From the NCBI GenBank assembly GCA_002282015.1, contig NCIJ01000009.1, positions 1 through 63,775 of the forward strand: a stretch of 63,775 bases of DNA, given 5' to 3'. Every line of letters starts with the position of its first letter. The stretch's first letter is position 1. The notes below the pieces were generated by a model. It saw only the letters and a list, made by a program, of their open reading frames with translations. It had not been told where the DNA came from and did not search any database. Positions 48,845 through 58,536 of this stretch are shown in pieces. The position numbers and the translations under genes are program-made. Origin of the DNA: Sulfuricurvum sp. 17-40-25 (GTDB taxonomy: Bacteria; Campylobacterota; Campylobacteria; Campylobacterales; Sulfurimonadaceae).

Positions 48845-50177
48845 TAAAACTCTTTTTAAACATCACAGTAAATGGTTGAATGAGATAGTCGGCGAGCGTT
48901 CGCGATGCAACCACAATCATAGCATCCGCTGGAATCCCGGTTTGAAGTACAAGGTGATTTTTCAAAAGCTCAGCTTCACCCTCCGGAGTGATACGTATTT
49001 TAACAGGATAGTACAGCATATGAGTATTTGGATCTTGTACCGTATCTGCACCGATATGAATAACCTCTCCTTTGACCTCTTTTAGCGTTTTTACGTGTGC
49101 AAAACTAGGAAATTGTATATCTGCTTTTAATCCTATATGGATATTGTTACTTTCGGTTGCCGCTATTTGTCCCTCGATTATAAGAGGCTCCCCTTGAGGC
49201 ACGATTTCCAAAATCGGTTTACCTGCAGGTATGACCCCTCCGATGGTACGAATGACTAAACTGGTCACAGTTCCGTCCATAGGCGCTTTAATATGAGCAC
49301 GTTGGACAATATCTTTTAATCCGCTTGCACGGGCGCGCATATCAGCTAATTTTCGTTGTGTATCACTTAGTTGGGAAACGACATCTTTGATAAAATTGGC
49401 TTTTATAGAGAGTTTTTGCGCGTTTATTTCATTGATTTGTGCTTTTAATCGCGCGATATCTGCTTTTGCATTGGCGACTTCACCTTCAGTCGTGAGCACT
49501 TGGCGTTTGATATCTCTTAGACGAATTTTATCAATCAGTTGTTGCGCGTAGAGCACTTCCCACTCTTTGACTTCATCGCGGTATGAACGAGCCAGAGCCG
49601 TTTTACTTTCAACGATGGATTGCAGACCATCAATCTGGTTTTTCATTTGTTCGATGCGTTGCGTTAAAATCGCTATTTCATTATCTGAGGCAAATGCACG
49701 CGCTGAGAATTCTCGGCGTTGATTTTCGGTGATGATGGTACGTGTTTTTGCATCAACATTGGTGAGTTCAGGCGAAAAGGTAATAGTGCTTTTATGATCG
49801 CGTTCTGCGATGAGACGTGATTCCAAAGCGAGAGCTTCATAATATTGCGATTCAATGATATTGAGCTGTGAAGCGGCTTGTGTATCGTCCAAAACGATTA
49901 AATCATCTCCTTTTTTGACCTGTGCTCCATCACTTACGTGAATGGATTTGACGATCCCTCCCTCTAGATGCTGAATGATTTGATTGCTGGATGCAACGAT
50001 CACTTTTCCGGATGCAGGAACGGCACTCTCAAGCGGTGCTAACGCTGCCCATAAACCGAAGACACCGACAAAGAGACCTAATACGATCCATCCCAGTTTG
50101 CGATACCCTTTATCATTGGTTTGAGGGGTAGGCTGTTCGGGTGATTTTACGACTTCAGTCAAGAATTCTTGTTTCAT
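48834..50177 (-). CDS. HlyD-family periplasmic adaptor of the type I secretion system
   Basis: A 447-residue membrane-fusion protein. One membrane segment lies at about residues 29-50, followed by a lipoyl half-motif (VIVASSNQIIQHLEGGIVKS), a long coiled coil (about 130-290) and the second lipoyl and beta-barrel region (IKAPMDGTVTSLVIRTIGG). It matches PrtE/HasE-type adaptors. The stop overlaps the TolC-like start, and the start overlaps the ABC gene by four bases. Confidence 0.92.
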   Translation of the reverse strand: MKQEFLTEVVKSPEQPTPQTNDKGYRKLGWIVLGLFVGVFGLWAALAPLESAVPASGKVIVASSNQIIQHLEGGIVKSIHVSDGAQVKKGDDLIVLDDTQAASQLNIIESQYYEALALESRLIAERDHKSTITFSPELTNVDAKTRTIITENQRREFSARAFASDNEIAILTQRIEQMKNQIDGLQSIVESKTALARSYRDEVKEWEVLYAQQLIDKIRLRDIKRQVLTTEGEVANAKADIARLKAQINEINAQKLSIKANFIKDVVSQLSDTQRKLADMRARASGLKDIVQRAHIKAPMDGTVTSLVIRTIGGVIPAGKPILEIVPQGEPLIIEGQIAATESNNIHIGLKADIQFPSFAHVKTLKEVKGEVIHIGADTVQDPNTHMLYYPVKIRITPEGEAELLKNHLVLQTGIPADAMIVVASRTLADYLIQPFTVMFKKSFNEQ

Positions 50178-51901
50178 GATTGTGTTCCTTGATCGTTTTG
50201 AATCGGGGCTTGTGGTTTTGGTTGCAGAGCCGCAAGTACTTCATCTCGCGTTCCGAAAAGTTGTAACAGTCCATCACGCATGAAAGCGATTCGGTCTACA
50301 ATCCCTAAAATAGCAGGTCGATGTGTGATAAGAATAACCGTAGAGCCTCTCTTTTTGAGTTCAAGAATCGCTTGTGTAAGTGCACGTTCTCCCACATCAT
50401 CCAAATTTGAATTAGGCTCGTCAAGGACAATGATTTTAGGATAACAATAGATCGCTCTTGCCAAACCGACACGCTGACGCTGACCGCCTGAGAGAGCGAT
50501 CCCTCCCGGTCCGATTGGTGTATCGTACCCTTGAGGCAGCTGTAAGATCATCTCGTGCACACCTGCAACTTGAGCCGCTTCGACTACCATTTCAGGTTTT
50601 GGATCTTCATAGCGTGCGATATTTTCGCTGATGGTACCGTCAAAGAGTTCGATATCTTGTGGCAGATAGCCGATATATTGCCCCAATACCTCACGGTCAT
50701 AGTGGCCGATTTCAGCACCATCGATACGGACTTTTCCATTGACACATGGCCATACTCCCAGCATCGCACGAGCGAGTGAGGATTTACCGGCCGCACTTGG
50801 ACCGATTACGGCAACGGTTTCACCCGCTTTGATGGAGAGGGTAACTCCGCGAATAGAGGGTACTTTGCTATCAGGAGGGAGAACAACGATTTGTTCAAGA
50901 TCGATAAATCCTTGAGGTGCAGGAAGAGGTGTCGGTTTTACAGGCACTGTAAACTCTGCGAGCAGTCCGCCAAGACGACCGTAAGAGGTACGTGCACCAC
51001 TAAACTGTTTCCATGTACCGGTCATGAGATCGATAGGTGCGAGAGCACGACCCATGATGATAGAACCTGCGATCATCATTCCTGGGGTCACTTCACCGAT
51101 GATAGCGAGGTATCCACCCAGCCCCAAAACGAGGGATTGCATCAGCATCCGAACAATTTTAGAGGTGTTTGACCATACGCCCGCCTCATCACTGGCATTG
51201 GATTGCTCATTGAGAAACGATATATAACGGCCATACCATCGGCGACGAATATTTCCATGCATTCCCATAGCTTCGATGATTTCACTGTTTCGTAAACTGG
51301 AACTGATAAAGGATTGTGAAGACTGATAGTGCTTGTTTGAGGCTTCGAGACCTGCTTTGGTCCGTTTTTCATTGATCAGGGTCAGACTAACGGCCACGAT
51401 TGCCGCAAAGATGGCAAAGTATCCAAATAAGGGATGAAATAAAAACATAATTCCGATGTAAATAGGTATCCACGGAGCATCAAAAAAGGCAAAGAGAGGC
51501 GTCCCTGTTAAAAATTGGCGTATTTGGGTAAGATCACCCAGAGGTTGAGCGGTTGCTTTGCCGGGATGACGGTTGGCCAGTGCGAACATTGCATCAAATA
51601 AGCGATTGCTCATTTTAGCATCGATAGCATTGCCTACACGGATGAGGATACGTGAGCGGATAAACTCCAGCATTCCCAACACGAAAAATAAGAAAACAAC
51701 GATGATGGTGAGCATGATCAGCGTTTCCATGCTGCGGCTTGCCAAAACCCGATCGTAAAGCTGCAACATGTACAGCGTTGGCACCAGCATCAGTATATTA
51801 ATAAAAAGCGATATAAATGCCGCAAAATAAAATGACCCCTTGAGGGTCTTGAGAAGATCAATAAGCTCATTTTTGGTGGATGAAAGTGGTTTGGATGACA
51901 T
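50174..51901 (-). CDS. Type I secretion system permease/ATPase (PrtD-like ABC transporter)
   Basis: A 575-residue ABC exporter with six helices (residues 30-320) and a nucleotide-binding domain. Walker A is GPSAAGKSSLARAMLG, the signature is LSGGQRQRVGLARAIY, and Walker B is IIVLDEPNSNLD. Like PrtD and HasD it lacks the C39-like N-terminal domain of HlyB. It energises export of RTX proteins encoded nearby. The operon's promoter lies upstream of the DUF6447-like gene, two genes before. Confidence 0.92.
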   Translation of the reverse strand: MSSKPLSSTKNELIDLLKTLKGSFYFAAFISLFINILMLVPTLYMLQLYDRVLASRSMETLIMLTIIVVFLFFVLGMLEFIRSRILIRVGNAIDAKMSNRLFDAMFALANRHPGKATAQPLGDLTQIRQFLTGTPLFAFFDAPWIPIYIGIMFLFHPLFGYFAIFAAIVAVSLTLINEKRTKAGLEASNKHYQSSQSFISSSLRNSEIIEAMGMHGNIRRRWYGRYISFLNEQSNASDEAGVWSNTSKIVRMLMQSLVLGLGGYLAIIGEVTPGMMIAGSIIMGRALAPIDLMTGTWKQFSGARTSYGRLGGLLAEFTVPVKPTPLPAPQGFIDLEQIVVLPPDSKVPSIRGVTLSIKAGETVAVIGPSAAGKSSLARAMLGVWPCVNGKVRIDGAEIGHYDREVLGQYIGYLPQDIELFDGTISENIARYEDPKPEMVVEAAQVAGVHEMILQLPQGYDTPIGPGGIALSGGQRQRVGLARAIYCYPKIIVLDEPNSNLDDVGERALTQAILELKKRGSTVILITHRPAILGIVDRIAFMRDGLLQLFGTRDEVLAALQPKPQAPIQNDQGTQS

Positions 51902-51958
51902 TAGAATCCTAATTTATAGTTTGTAGTACGCGTAATTATAACAAAAAAAAGCTGCATA

Positions 51959-52417
51959 TCAAAACGGTTGCCGGTAATCCAATAGCTGTGGTGATATGCC
52001 CCAGTGCATATGCGGTGCCGCGCCAAAAATGGATTGTATCACTGCCATCATCATCTGCTCACTCAAAACAGCGACAGTTGCTACATTTTTTCCTCTCATG
52101 CGTATTTCAAACATCCCCGTATCCGTAGTGTAGGTCATGTCAACCGCTTCGAGTAAAATCCCCTCTTTTTCCATAACCGCCAGTGTTCCGCTATCGGTTG
52201 GCGTCGTTTCTTTGTTATGCGTAGCTTGTGAGGGGGTGAGAACATGCGGGGATGTGTAAGTATAGAGGTACTCCTCCATTGAGGGGAGTAACTTGAGTAA
52301 AAAAGCGCGTGTGATCCAAAAATCGACTCGATGAGTAAAATCAGCATAATTGACTACCAGCCGAATTCTATCTTCGGCTTCGCAGTAATAGGGGGTAAAG
52401 GTGGTTGCTGGAATCAC
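51959..52417 (-). CDS. Hypothetical protein in the type I secretion operon
   Basis: I do not recognise this 152-residue protein with certainty. It has no signal peptide or membrane segment and reads as a soluble cytoplasmic protein with mixed strands and helices (IRLVVNYADFTHRVDFWITRAF, then GMFEIRMRG and VAVLSEQMMMAVIQSIF, quoted in parts). The start overlaps the DUF6447-like stop (ATGA) and the ABC transporter begins 57 bp later. Coupling to that small gene and the exporter suggests a secretion-related accessory role, such as substrate chaperoning. Confidence 0.6.
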   Translation of the reverse strand: MIPATTFTPYYCEAEDRIRLVVNYADFTHRVDFWITRAFLLKLLPSMEEYLYTYTSPHVLTPSQATHNKETTPTDSGTLAVMEKEGILLEAVDMTYTTDTGMFEIRMRGKNVATVAVLSEQMMMAVIQSIFGAAPHMHWGISPQLLDYRQPF

Positions 52418-52623
52418 GCTTTGGGTTTAGTAGCTTTTTTCTTTGGTAAAAGAGGTTGCAGAGCTTGTGCGTATGCATTACGTGCTGTATTCATGATGGC
52501 CAGTTGTGTATTCAAATCGGCAATTTTTTGGTCAACAACCTGTATAGATCCGATCTGTGCTTTCGCTTCATCCGATAGTTGATCAAGTTCGTAGTCAATA
52601 TTATCAATAGAAATAGTCGTCAT
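52414..52623 (-). CDS. Small coiled-coil protein, DUF6447-like
   Basis: A 69-residue protein that begins with a beta hairpin (TTISIDNIDYELDQLSDEAK), continues as a single coiled coil (about residues 15-57) and ends in a lysine-rich tail. From memory it resembles the DUF6447 family of small proteins. It is the first gene after the promoter of the secretion operon, with AAAGGGAAAAT before the ATG. No function is established; its position makes it a candidate cytoplasmic helper of the exporter. Confidence 0.6.
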   Translation of the reverse strand: MTTISIDNIDYELDQLSDEAKAQIGSIQVVDQKIADLNTQLAIMNTARNAYAQALQPLLPKKKATKPKA

Positions 52624-52653
52624 ATTTTCCCTTTTTCCTTTTTTAGAATCGGT

Positions 52654-52683
52654 ATTATACCCAAGATATCCTTAGCCTTGCAA
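52654..52683 (-). promoter_or_regulatory. Sigma-70 promoter of the type I secretion operon
   Basis: On the minus strand TTGCAA (52683-52678) and TATAAT (52659-52654) are separated by 18 bases, with GGG just before the -10. The start of transcription would be near 52647, about 25 bases before the DUF6447-like ATG. The -35 overlaps the end of the protease gene. Confidence 0.6.
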
Positions 52684-54153
52684 GACAGGAATAAAAGATG
52701 CATTAGCCAAGCTTATACCAATCAAGATCACTGCACCGCTTCCTTGATCGGGAATAAGAGATAAATTTCCTGCAGTATCCGTTCCCCAGCTCCAATCAAA
52801 ATGACTCCGCAACCTCAGCGTATCTTCTCCCAAAGTGAAATCGAGGATGCGGTCAATCCCCATCCCTGTGTCCCATGCGAAGAAATCAGCACCGCCGCCG
52901 CCGGTGAGACTGTCGTTGCCTCCCATACCGTAGAGATAATCCGCTCCATTGTTCCCGATGAGGGTGTCATTTCCCTCTCCTCCTCGCAGCAGTGAGTCCT
53001 CTTCACGTGCGATAAGAGTGGTGTTTTCATCGCTTGCAACCGCTTCGACACTAAAATCACGATAACTCCGATGCCACGTTTCATACACATCCAGCTTATG
53101 CGATGCCCGAAAAATATCCAGCGTCGCACACAGCAACAGCCCATCCGATCGAGGCATCCCACTGTCCAATGCCCCAAGCCAGTAGGAAAACTCTTCAATA
53201 CTGTAGGAGAGATTCAATACATTGGTAAAAACATGGGTTAAAAAGGCGCTGTTGTTCATAGTCGCGGCTGCTGTAGAGGCATACGCATCGCTGTGATAGA
53301 TCATTTGGGCAATCGCTTTTGTATCACTTCCTCCGGCATACGCGTCACTTAAAATATCCAGTTCTGTTTTTGTCCCATTTCTCCCTAAAAAAGCGAGCAC
53401 CATAAAATTCATCTCTTCGATCACAGGGCGCAATTGCAATGGTGCATCGAGTTGTTTGGGGACATCCGCATCGTTCGCCGCTATCCACCCCTGTATTTGT
53501 GCAGCGATAACACTGTTAAACGTTACCGCTGCATTGTAATCAGGAGTGAGACTCTCATGCGAGATAACCCCCACTATCTTGACTCCATCCGGTGCAGTGG
53601 TAAATATCCCGCTTCCGCTTTGCCCGCCGCGCGCATCCAAATCATCGGAAAATGTGATAAGATGCGCAGTTGAACCATCGACACTCCCCGAGATTTTATA
53701 GAGACTGTTTCCATTTGCAAGATCACCGGGGTATCCATAGCTTTGCACTTCTTGGTTCAGCAGCTCATACCCATTCACCGATCCGATATCGACCCATCCG
53801 CTTTGGTATCCGATGGGACGTGCGAGGGTAATGAGTCCATAGTCCCCATCATAGCTTCCCGTAGCAGTCCAGCTATTGGATACGATCATATCGGAAGCGT
53901 AAACTACCCCAAAGGGTTTTAATGCCCCCTGTCGTATAGGAGTGACTTCAATGGCGACAGCATATCCGCCATGCCCTGCGTTAAACAGTACATGAGCCGC
54001 CGTTAAAACATCATTTTTTCCGACCATCGTTCCACTGCCTTGCGCAATATAGCCATCACTAAAGCGCGCGATAATCTGAACGGCAGGTGCATAGGAATAA
54101 AAATCAAGCTGGCTGCTGGAGATTAAAAGACGATCGTCATTGCCAAATACCAT
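52672..54153 (-). CDS. Trypsin/V8-like serine protease with DUF4214 and RTX repeats
   Basis: A 493-residue secreted-type protease. Residues 20-220 form an S1/V8-like domain with the catalytic triad intact: H54 in LTAAHVLFN, D104 in SYDGDYGLITL and S179 in ARGGQSGSGIF. Residues 235-350 look like a DUF4214 region (FMVLAFLGRNGTKTELDILS, YSIEEFSYWLGALDSG). RTX repeats follow at about 395-440 (GGEGNDTLIG, GMGGNDSLTGGGGADFF). There is no Sec signal, so export through the adjacent type I system is likely. It lies just upstream of the secretion operon but has the intervening promoter, and may be its own unit. Confidence 0.88.
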   Translation of the reverse strand: MVFGNDDRLLISSSQLDFYSYAPAVQIIARFSDGYIAQGSGTMVGKNDVLTAAHVLFNAGHGGYAVAIEVTPIRQGALKPFGVVYASDMIVSNSWTATGSYDGDYGLITLARPIGYQSGWVDIGSVNGYELLNQEVQSYGYPGDLANGNSLYKISGSVDGSTAHLITFSDDLDARGGQSGSGIFTTAPDGVKIVGVISHESLTPDYNAAVTFNSVIAAQIQGWIAANDADVPKQLDAPLQLRPVIEEMNFMVLAFLGRNGTKTELDILSDAYAGGSDTKAIAQMIYHSDAYASTAAATMNNSAFLTHVFTNVLNLSYSIEEFSYWLGALDSGMPRSDGLLLCATLDIFRASHKLDVYETWHRSYRDFSVEAVASDENTTLIAREEDSLLRGGEGNDTLIGNNGADYLYGMGGNDSLTGGGGADFFAWDTGMGIDRILDFTLGEDTLRLRSHFDWSWGTDTAGNLSLIPDQGSGAVILIGISLANASFIPVLQG

Positions 54154-54199
54154 GATACAAGCTGACCTTTTTTTGTAAAATAGTGAGAGTAATTGTACT

Positions 54200-55135
54200 T
54201 TATATCTTTAAAAACAGTCCAATGTTTCTAATGAACCCTTGTTTGAAGAGTTTATACTTTAGGAGGATAGCTCTCCTTTGCCAAAAAGATTTTTCTTCTA
54301 GGGTTATAAAATCTTGCAGCATCTCTTTGGTCGTAGGGTCCAATTGGCTTTGATACGTTTGTAAAAAGGCTTCTGCCTGTATGAGATTACCGTGTAAATG
54401 TTCCAGATAGAGGTTTTTGAGAAACAAAATATCGAAAGTTTTTTTGAATATAGTGAAATGGTTAAATTTTTTGGCACCAATGGTATTACCGCTGTGTTGT
54501 CTGTAGTTGATAGTAGACTCTTCGATGTACCCTATGACCCCAAATTGACTTGCGACCAAACCGATCCACCAATCGTGCATGATAGATGCTTCGGGTATGG
54601 GTAGACATTTTTCTGCCAATTCTTTATTGATGATCATCGTGCAGCCTGTAATGGTGTTTTGCATCAAAAGCCTGTTAAAAGAGTTGTATCGCGGGATAGT
54701 ATGCTCGTATTCCCAAAATGACTCATAGAGGGTAGCCAATTTTGTATCCACTACCTTCAAATCCGTATGGACGAGCACAGGTGTATCAGGGTACTTGCGC
54801 TGGATTTCTTCTATTTTTAGGTAACTTTTTTCAATTTTGTCACTTTCCCAGACGTCATCTTGATCGCAAAACATAAAATAATCGCTTTGTAGGTTCTCCA
54901 ATCCAAATTCCAATAACGCCTCAAAACTTTTTTTGGCACCAACATTGTGATTGGCATCTACAAGAGTGACGCGATAGGCTTTTAATATTTCCAAACTGGC
55001 ATCAGTAGAACCGTCGTCTCTGGCGATTATCTCAAAGTCTTTATAGCTTTGCGCCAACAGGGAATCAAGCTGCCTAGCAAGATACGCTTCTCCATTGTAG
55101 GTTGATAACAAGACGGCTATTTTGTTATTGATCAC
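54200..55135 (-). CDS. Glycosyltransferase family 2
   Basis: A 311-residue GT-A glycosyltransferase. The nucleotide-binding opening is IAVLLSTYNGEAYLARQLDS, followed by IIARDDGSTDASLEIL and the metal-binding FCDQDDVWE. These features match rhamnosyl- and galactofuranosyl-type GT2 enzymes of O-antigen clusters. The GTG start overlaps the preceding gene's stop, so translation is coupled to the PIG-L/GT gene. Confidence 0.88.
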   Translation of the reverse strand: MINNKIAVLLSTYNGEAYLARQLDSLLAQSYKDFEIIARDDGSTDASLEILKAYRVTLVDANHNVGAKKSFEALLEFGLENLQSDYFMFCDQDDVWESDKIEKSYLKIEEIQRKYPDTPVLVHTDLKVVDTKLATLYESFWEYEHTIPRYNSFNRLLMQNTITGCTMIINKELAEKCLPIPEASIMHDWWIGLVASQFGVIGYIEESTINYRQHSGNTIGAKKFNHFTIFKKTFDILFLKNLYLEHLHGNLIQAEAFLQTYQSQLDPTTKEMLQDFITLEEKSFWQRRAILLKYKLFKQGFIRNIGLFLKI

Positions 55136-58100
55136 GTGCTGGGTACTTTTAAACTAAAATCTTCCCGATCCAGGGTGAGGTTTGGATTGTAATACGGATC
55201 ACCATCTGCTAGGATGGTTTTATGCCTTTTTTGCATAAAATGAACTTCATTTTGAAATCTTTTTTGTTTTTCAACGGTATTTTCATGGCCTCTCGAGATA
55301 GATTCATGGTGATACGCTTCGCAGTAGGGGGTATAGACATTCAGATATCCCGCTTCGCGTAAACGCAGACAAAAATCAACATCATTGAATGCTATTGCAA
55401 GATCTGTCTCATTCAATCCGCCTACGGTTTCATAGAGTGATTTTTTTACCATCAAACAAGCCGCAGTAACTGCAGAAAGATTTTGGATGATGTTGAGTCG
55501 AAAAAAATACCCAGGGTGATCTTGTGAAAAATGCTTATGTGAATGACCAGCAACTCCTCCAAGCCCTATGATAACACCGTAACACCGGCATGCTGTAGTG
55601 TGTCGTCGGGATAATAGAGCTTAGCCCCGACAGCTCCCACATCGTTTCGTTGTGAAAACTCTAGCAAGTGTTCTATCCATTCAGGGGTGATGATCTCGAT
55701 GTCATTATTGAGGAGGATAATATGTTCACCTTTTGCATAGGTGTTGACCGCATGATTATTGATCTGTGAATAGTTGAACGGGACATTGTATTCATAAAAT
55801 GAAATACGCGAGTCGAGTCGTGCCAGTCGTTGCATCTCATCAAAGGTAGCTTGATCACTGCTGTTATTGCTGATGCCGATGATTTCAAAGTGGGGATAGG
55901 TCGTTTTCTGTAAGATCGATTCAATACACAGTGTTAGCAACTCAGGCTTGTCTTTAAACGGAATGATGATACTGACCGTAGGATTTCCGATGATGCTGTA
56001 TTTGACGCGATAAGTTCCCGGATATTTCCCATCACAAACCAAAGCATCGATTCCTCTGCGTTTCATGGCATTTTCCAATGCGACACAGCCCGCCTTTTGT
56101 GCATACGATTTATCGCTAAAACTTGCAGCGGTAGAACCGGGAATTTTCCGCCAATGGTATAAAACTTTAGGGATATGAACAATCTTGCAGGTCAGCTCAA
56201 AAACTTTGAGATACAAATCGTAGTCCTGAGCCCCTTCCAGCCCTATTTCAAACCCTCCTGCTGTATCAATCAGCTCTTTTTTAATGACCCCTAGATGGCT
56301 GATATAGTTTTGGCTCAAAATCATATCCGGTGAAAAATCAGGTTTAAAATGCGGTTCGCTATAGCGACCATCCATTTCCAGCTTGTCTTCGTCGCTGTAG
56401 ATAAATTCTGCACCTTGTTCATTGATCGCTTTGACAACCTCATAGAGTGCGTCAGGAGTTAATTCATCATCATTGTCCATCAGTGCAATGTATTTCCCCG
56501 TTGCCAGCTTTAACGCTTCATTGGATGCCCCGCAGATGTTGAGATTGTGGTCCAAATAGCTTATTTTGATTTTTGGGTTTCGGAGAGATTGTAAATATCG
56601 GATCGTTTTTTCATTCGTACTCTTATCGTCACAAATGCACAGTTCCCAATTGTCATACCACTGGTTTTCAATGGACTTTATAGCCAAATCCAGCCATTTA
56701 GGATCGACATTGTATACGGGCATGATGATGGATATCAGAGGTTGATAGGGCAGCTCTTTGAGACTGTCCTTTGTTTCGTGTGTCAAAACAGGGGTGAGGT
56801 AGGTGTATTTGCTTTGATGGATAGTGATGTTGCCGATTTTAGCAACATGCAGCAATACCCCTTTAATATTTTTAAGTTTCTTGAGTATGCGCATACTGTT
56901 TCGAAGAGGCTGTGTCAGCTTCCACGACTTTGAATGCAGCATGCTTTGAACTTCGGCAGCGAGAACATTTCTTTCATGCAGCATAGCATTGTGCGTTTGC
57001 ATTAGAATACTCTTCTCGTTCATGAGTGCATCTTTTATAGTTTTCTCATGAATTAGCTGAGGAAGATTGCGCGCTTTGATCACTTCATCGGATAAAAAAG
57101 TAATAATATCGGCATCCCATAAATTTTGCCATTTCTTTAGAACCATAAGCCGAGCCGCTTTATTATGCATTGGACTATGCGCATCCGAACTCCCCCCGTG
57201 CTCCATACGGTAATAGGCGCTGATACACTCGACGCGTTTGAAACTCCCCAGTGCGGCAAGCTGAATCCAAAAATCCCAGTCCTCATAAATAGACAAATCG
57301 GTGTCGAAAGCACACTGGTGTATGCTGTAGGCCTTTAGCTGGAATAAAACGCTGTGAATAGGGATGAAATTTCCGACATAAATCTGTTCTTTTTCATAAT
57401 GGTAGTCAAAGAGAGCGATTTGCTCACCGTGTTCGTTAATAACCCGTGTTCCTGTGTAGGCGAGGACAGCGAGAGGATCGTTTTTCAGCGCGTTTACAAG
57501 CTTTTCGATATGTTCTGCAGCAATCCAGTCATCATCGTCCAAAAAGAGGGCGTATTCACCCTTTGCATGACCGAGGGCTGTATTCGCAGCTTTTGAGCGG
57601 GGAAGGGGTACGTTTGAATCGATGAAATGTATTTGAAAATTACCGATGGAATCGGGCAGGTGCGTATGTTCTTTTCCGCTGGCATTGACGACGATGATTT
57701 CGATGTTAGGATAGGTTTGCATCCCTACAGAATTTAATGCGGTTTGGAGATAGGGTATATCCATGCTTCGGATCAAAACAGTGACAAGGGGTTGGCGATA
57801 TTCCAAATCCAACAGACCCGCTTCTTTTTGCCGTTGAAATTCTGATTGCAAAAAAGCGTGTTTTCCTACCTCCAAATCATCAGATGTATAATACTCAAAC
57901 CCTTCAGCACTGTTGATATTGTGGGGCAGCGTATAGGTTCGATAGCGATTGAGTGCTTCTATGTGCTGATCGTACCGCTGATAGTGCAGTTGAGAGATAA
58001 AACATTGCATTGCCTCATTTTTTTTAGGTTCAACAGCAGTAATATCGATAAGACAGTTGGGACGCAGAGGGGCACTCACTTCATACTGCATGAGAACACA

Positions 58101-58529
58101 GGTTTTTATCCGTCGGACCGCTTCAATAGCACACAGGGCAGTTGCCCGATGATCGGGATGATTTTCCCATAGCGAGGGGGCATAAACGAGGGTTATCGAT
58201 TTTTGACGGATAAATTGTTCAATACGCTCAATGAGCTCGCTGCAGTATTGTACGTTGCGATCACCGATATGCCAACAGGATAGAGAATCATACCCCAGGA
58301 CAGCAGAAGCGTTTTGACTCTCTTGCAGACGTTTTTCCCCTTCTCCTGCACCATCACCGGCGGTGAGCAAGAGCACATTGACCTCTGCACCCGCTTGAGC
58401 ATGCAGGGCAATTGCCCCCCCGCATCCGAATACTTCATCATCGGGATGAGGTGCTAAAACGAGGATATGTTTATCGGCAGGCAGTTGACTCGCTGCATAG
58501 GGTATGAGTTGGTTTTCTGTCATGTTCAT
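55132..58529 (-). pseudogene. PIG-L deacetylase fused to three GT2 domains, interrupted by an 8-nt tandem duplication
   Basis: Read as one gene this encodes about 1129 residues. The N-terminal PIG-L/LmbE deacetylase domain has HPDDE (28-32) and NHPDHRA near 120. Three GT2 domains follow, starting near residues 235, 600 and 855. The frame breaks at 55571-55586, where an 8-base unit is repeated in tandem with one mismatch (GGTGTTAC, GGTGTTAT on the minus strand). Removing one copy restores HAGVIIGLGGVAGHSH, the expected GT2 sequence. As it stands the first product ends after 987 residues at 55566. The last 107-181 codons (to 55132) remain open in the shifted frame with a later ATG. The arrangement suggests a polymer-building enzyme that deacetylates and extends a surface glycan. 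Confidence 0.85.
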
Positions 58530-58536
58530 CGCTTCT

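Noticed and set aside
55132-55455. A separate 107-residue glycosyltransferase gene
   Set aside because: The same frame extends upstream without a stop to the 8-bp duplication and completes the third GT2 domain of the preceding gene.
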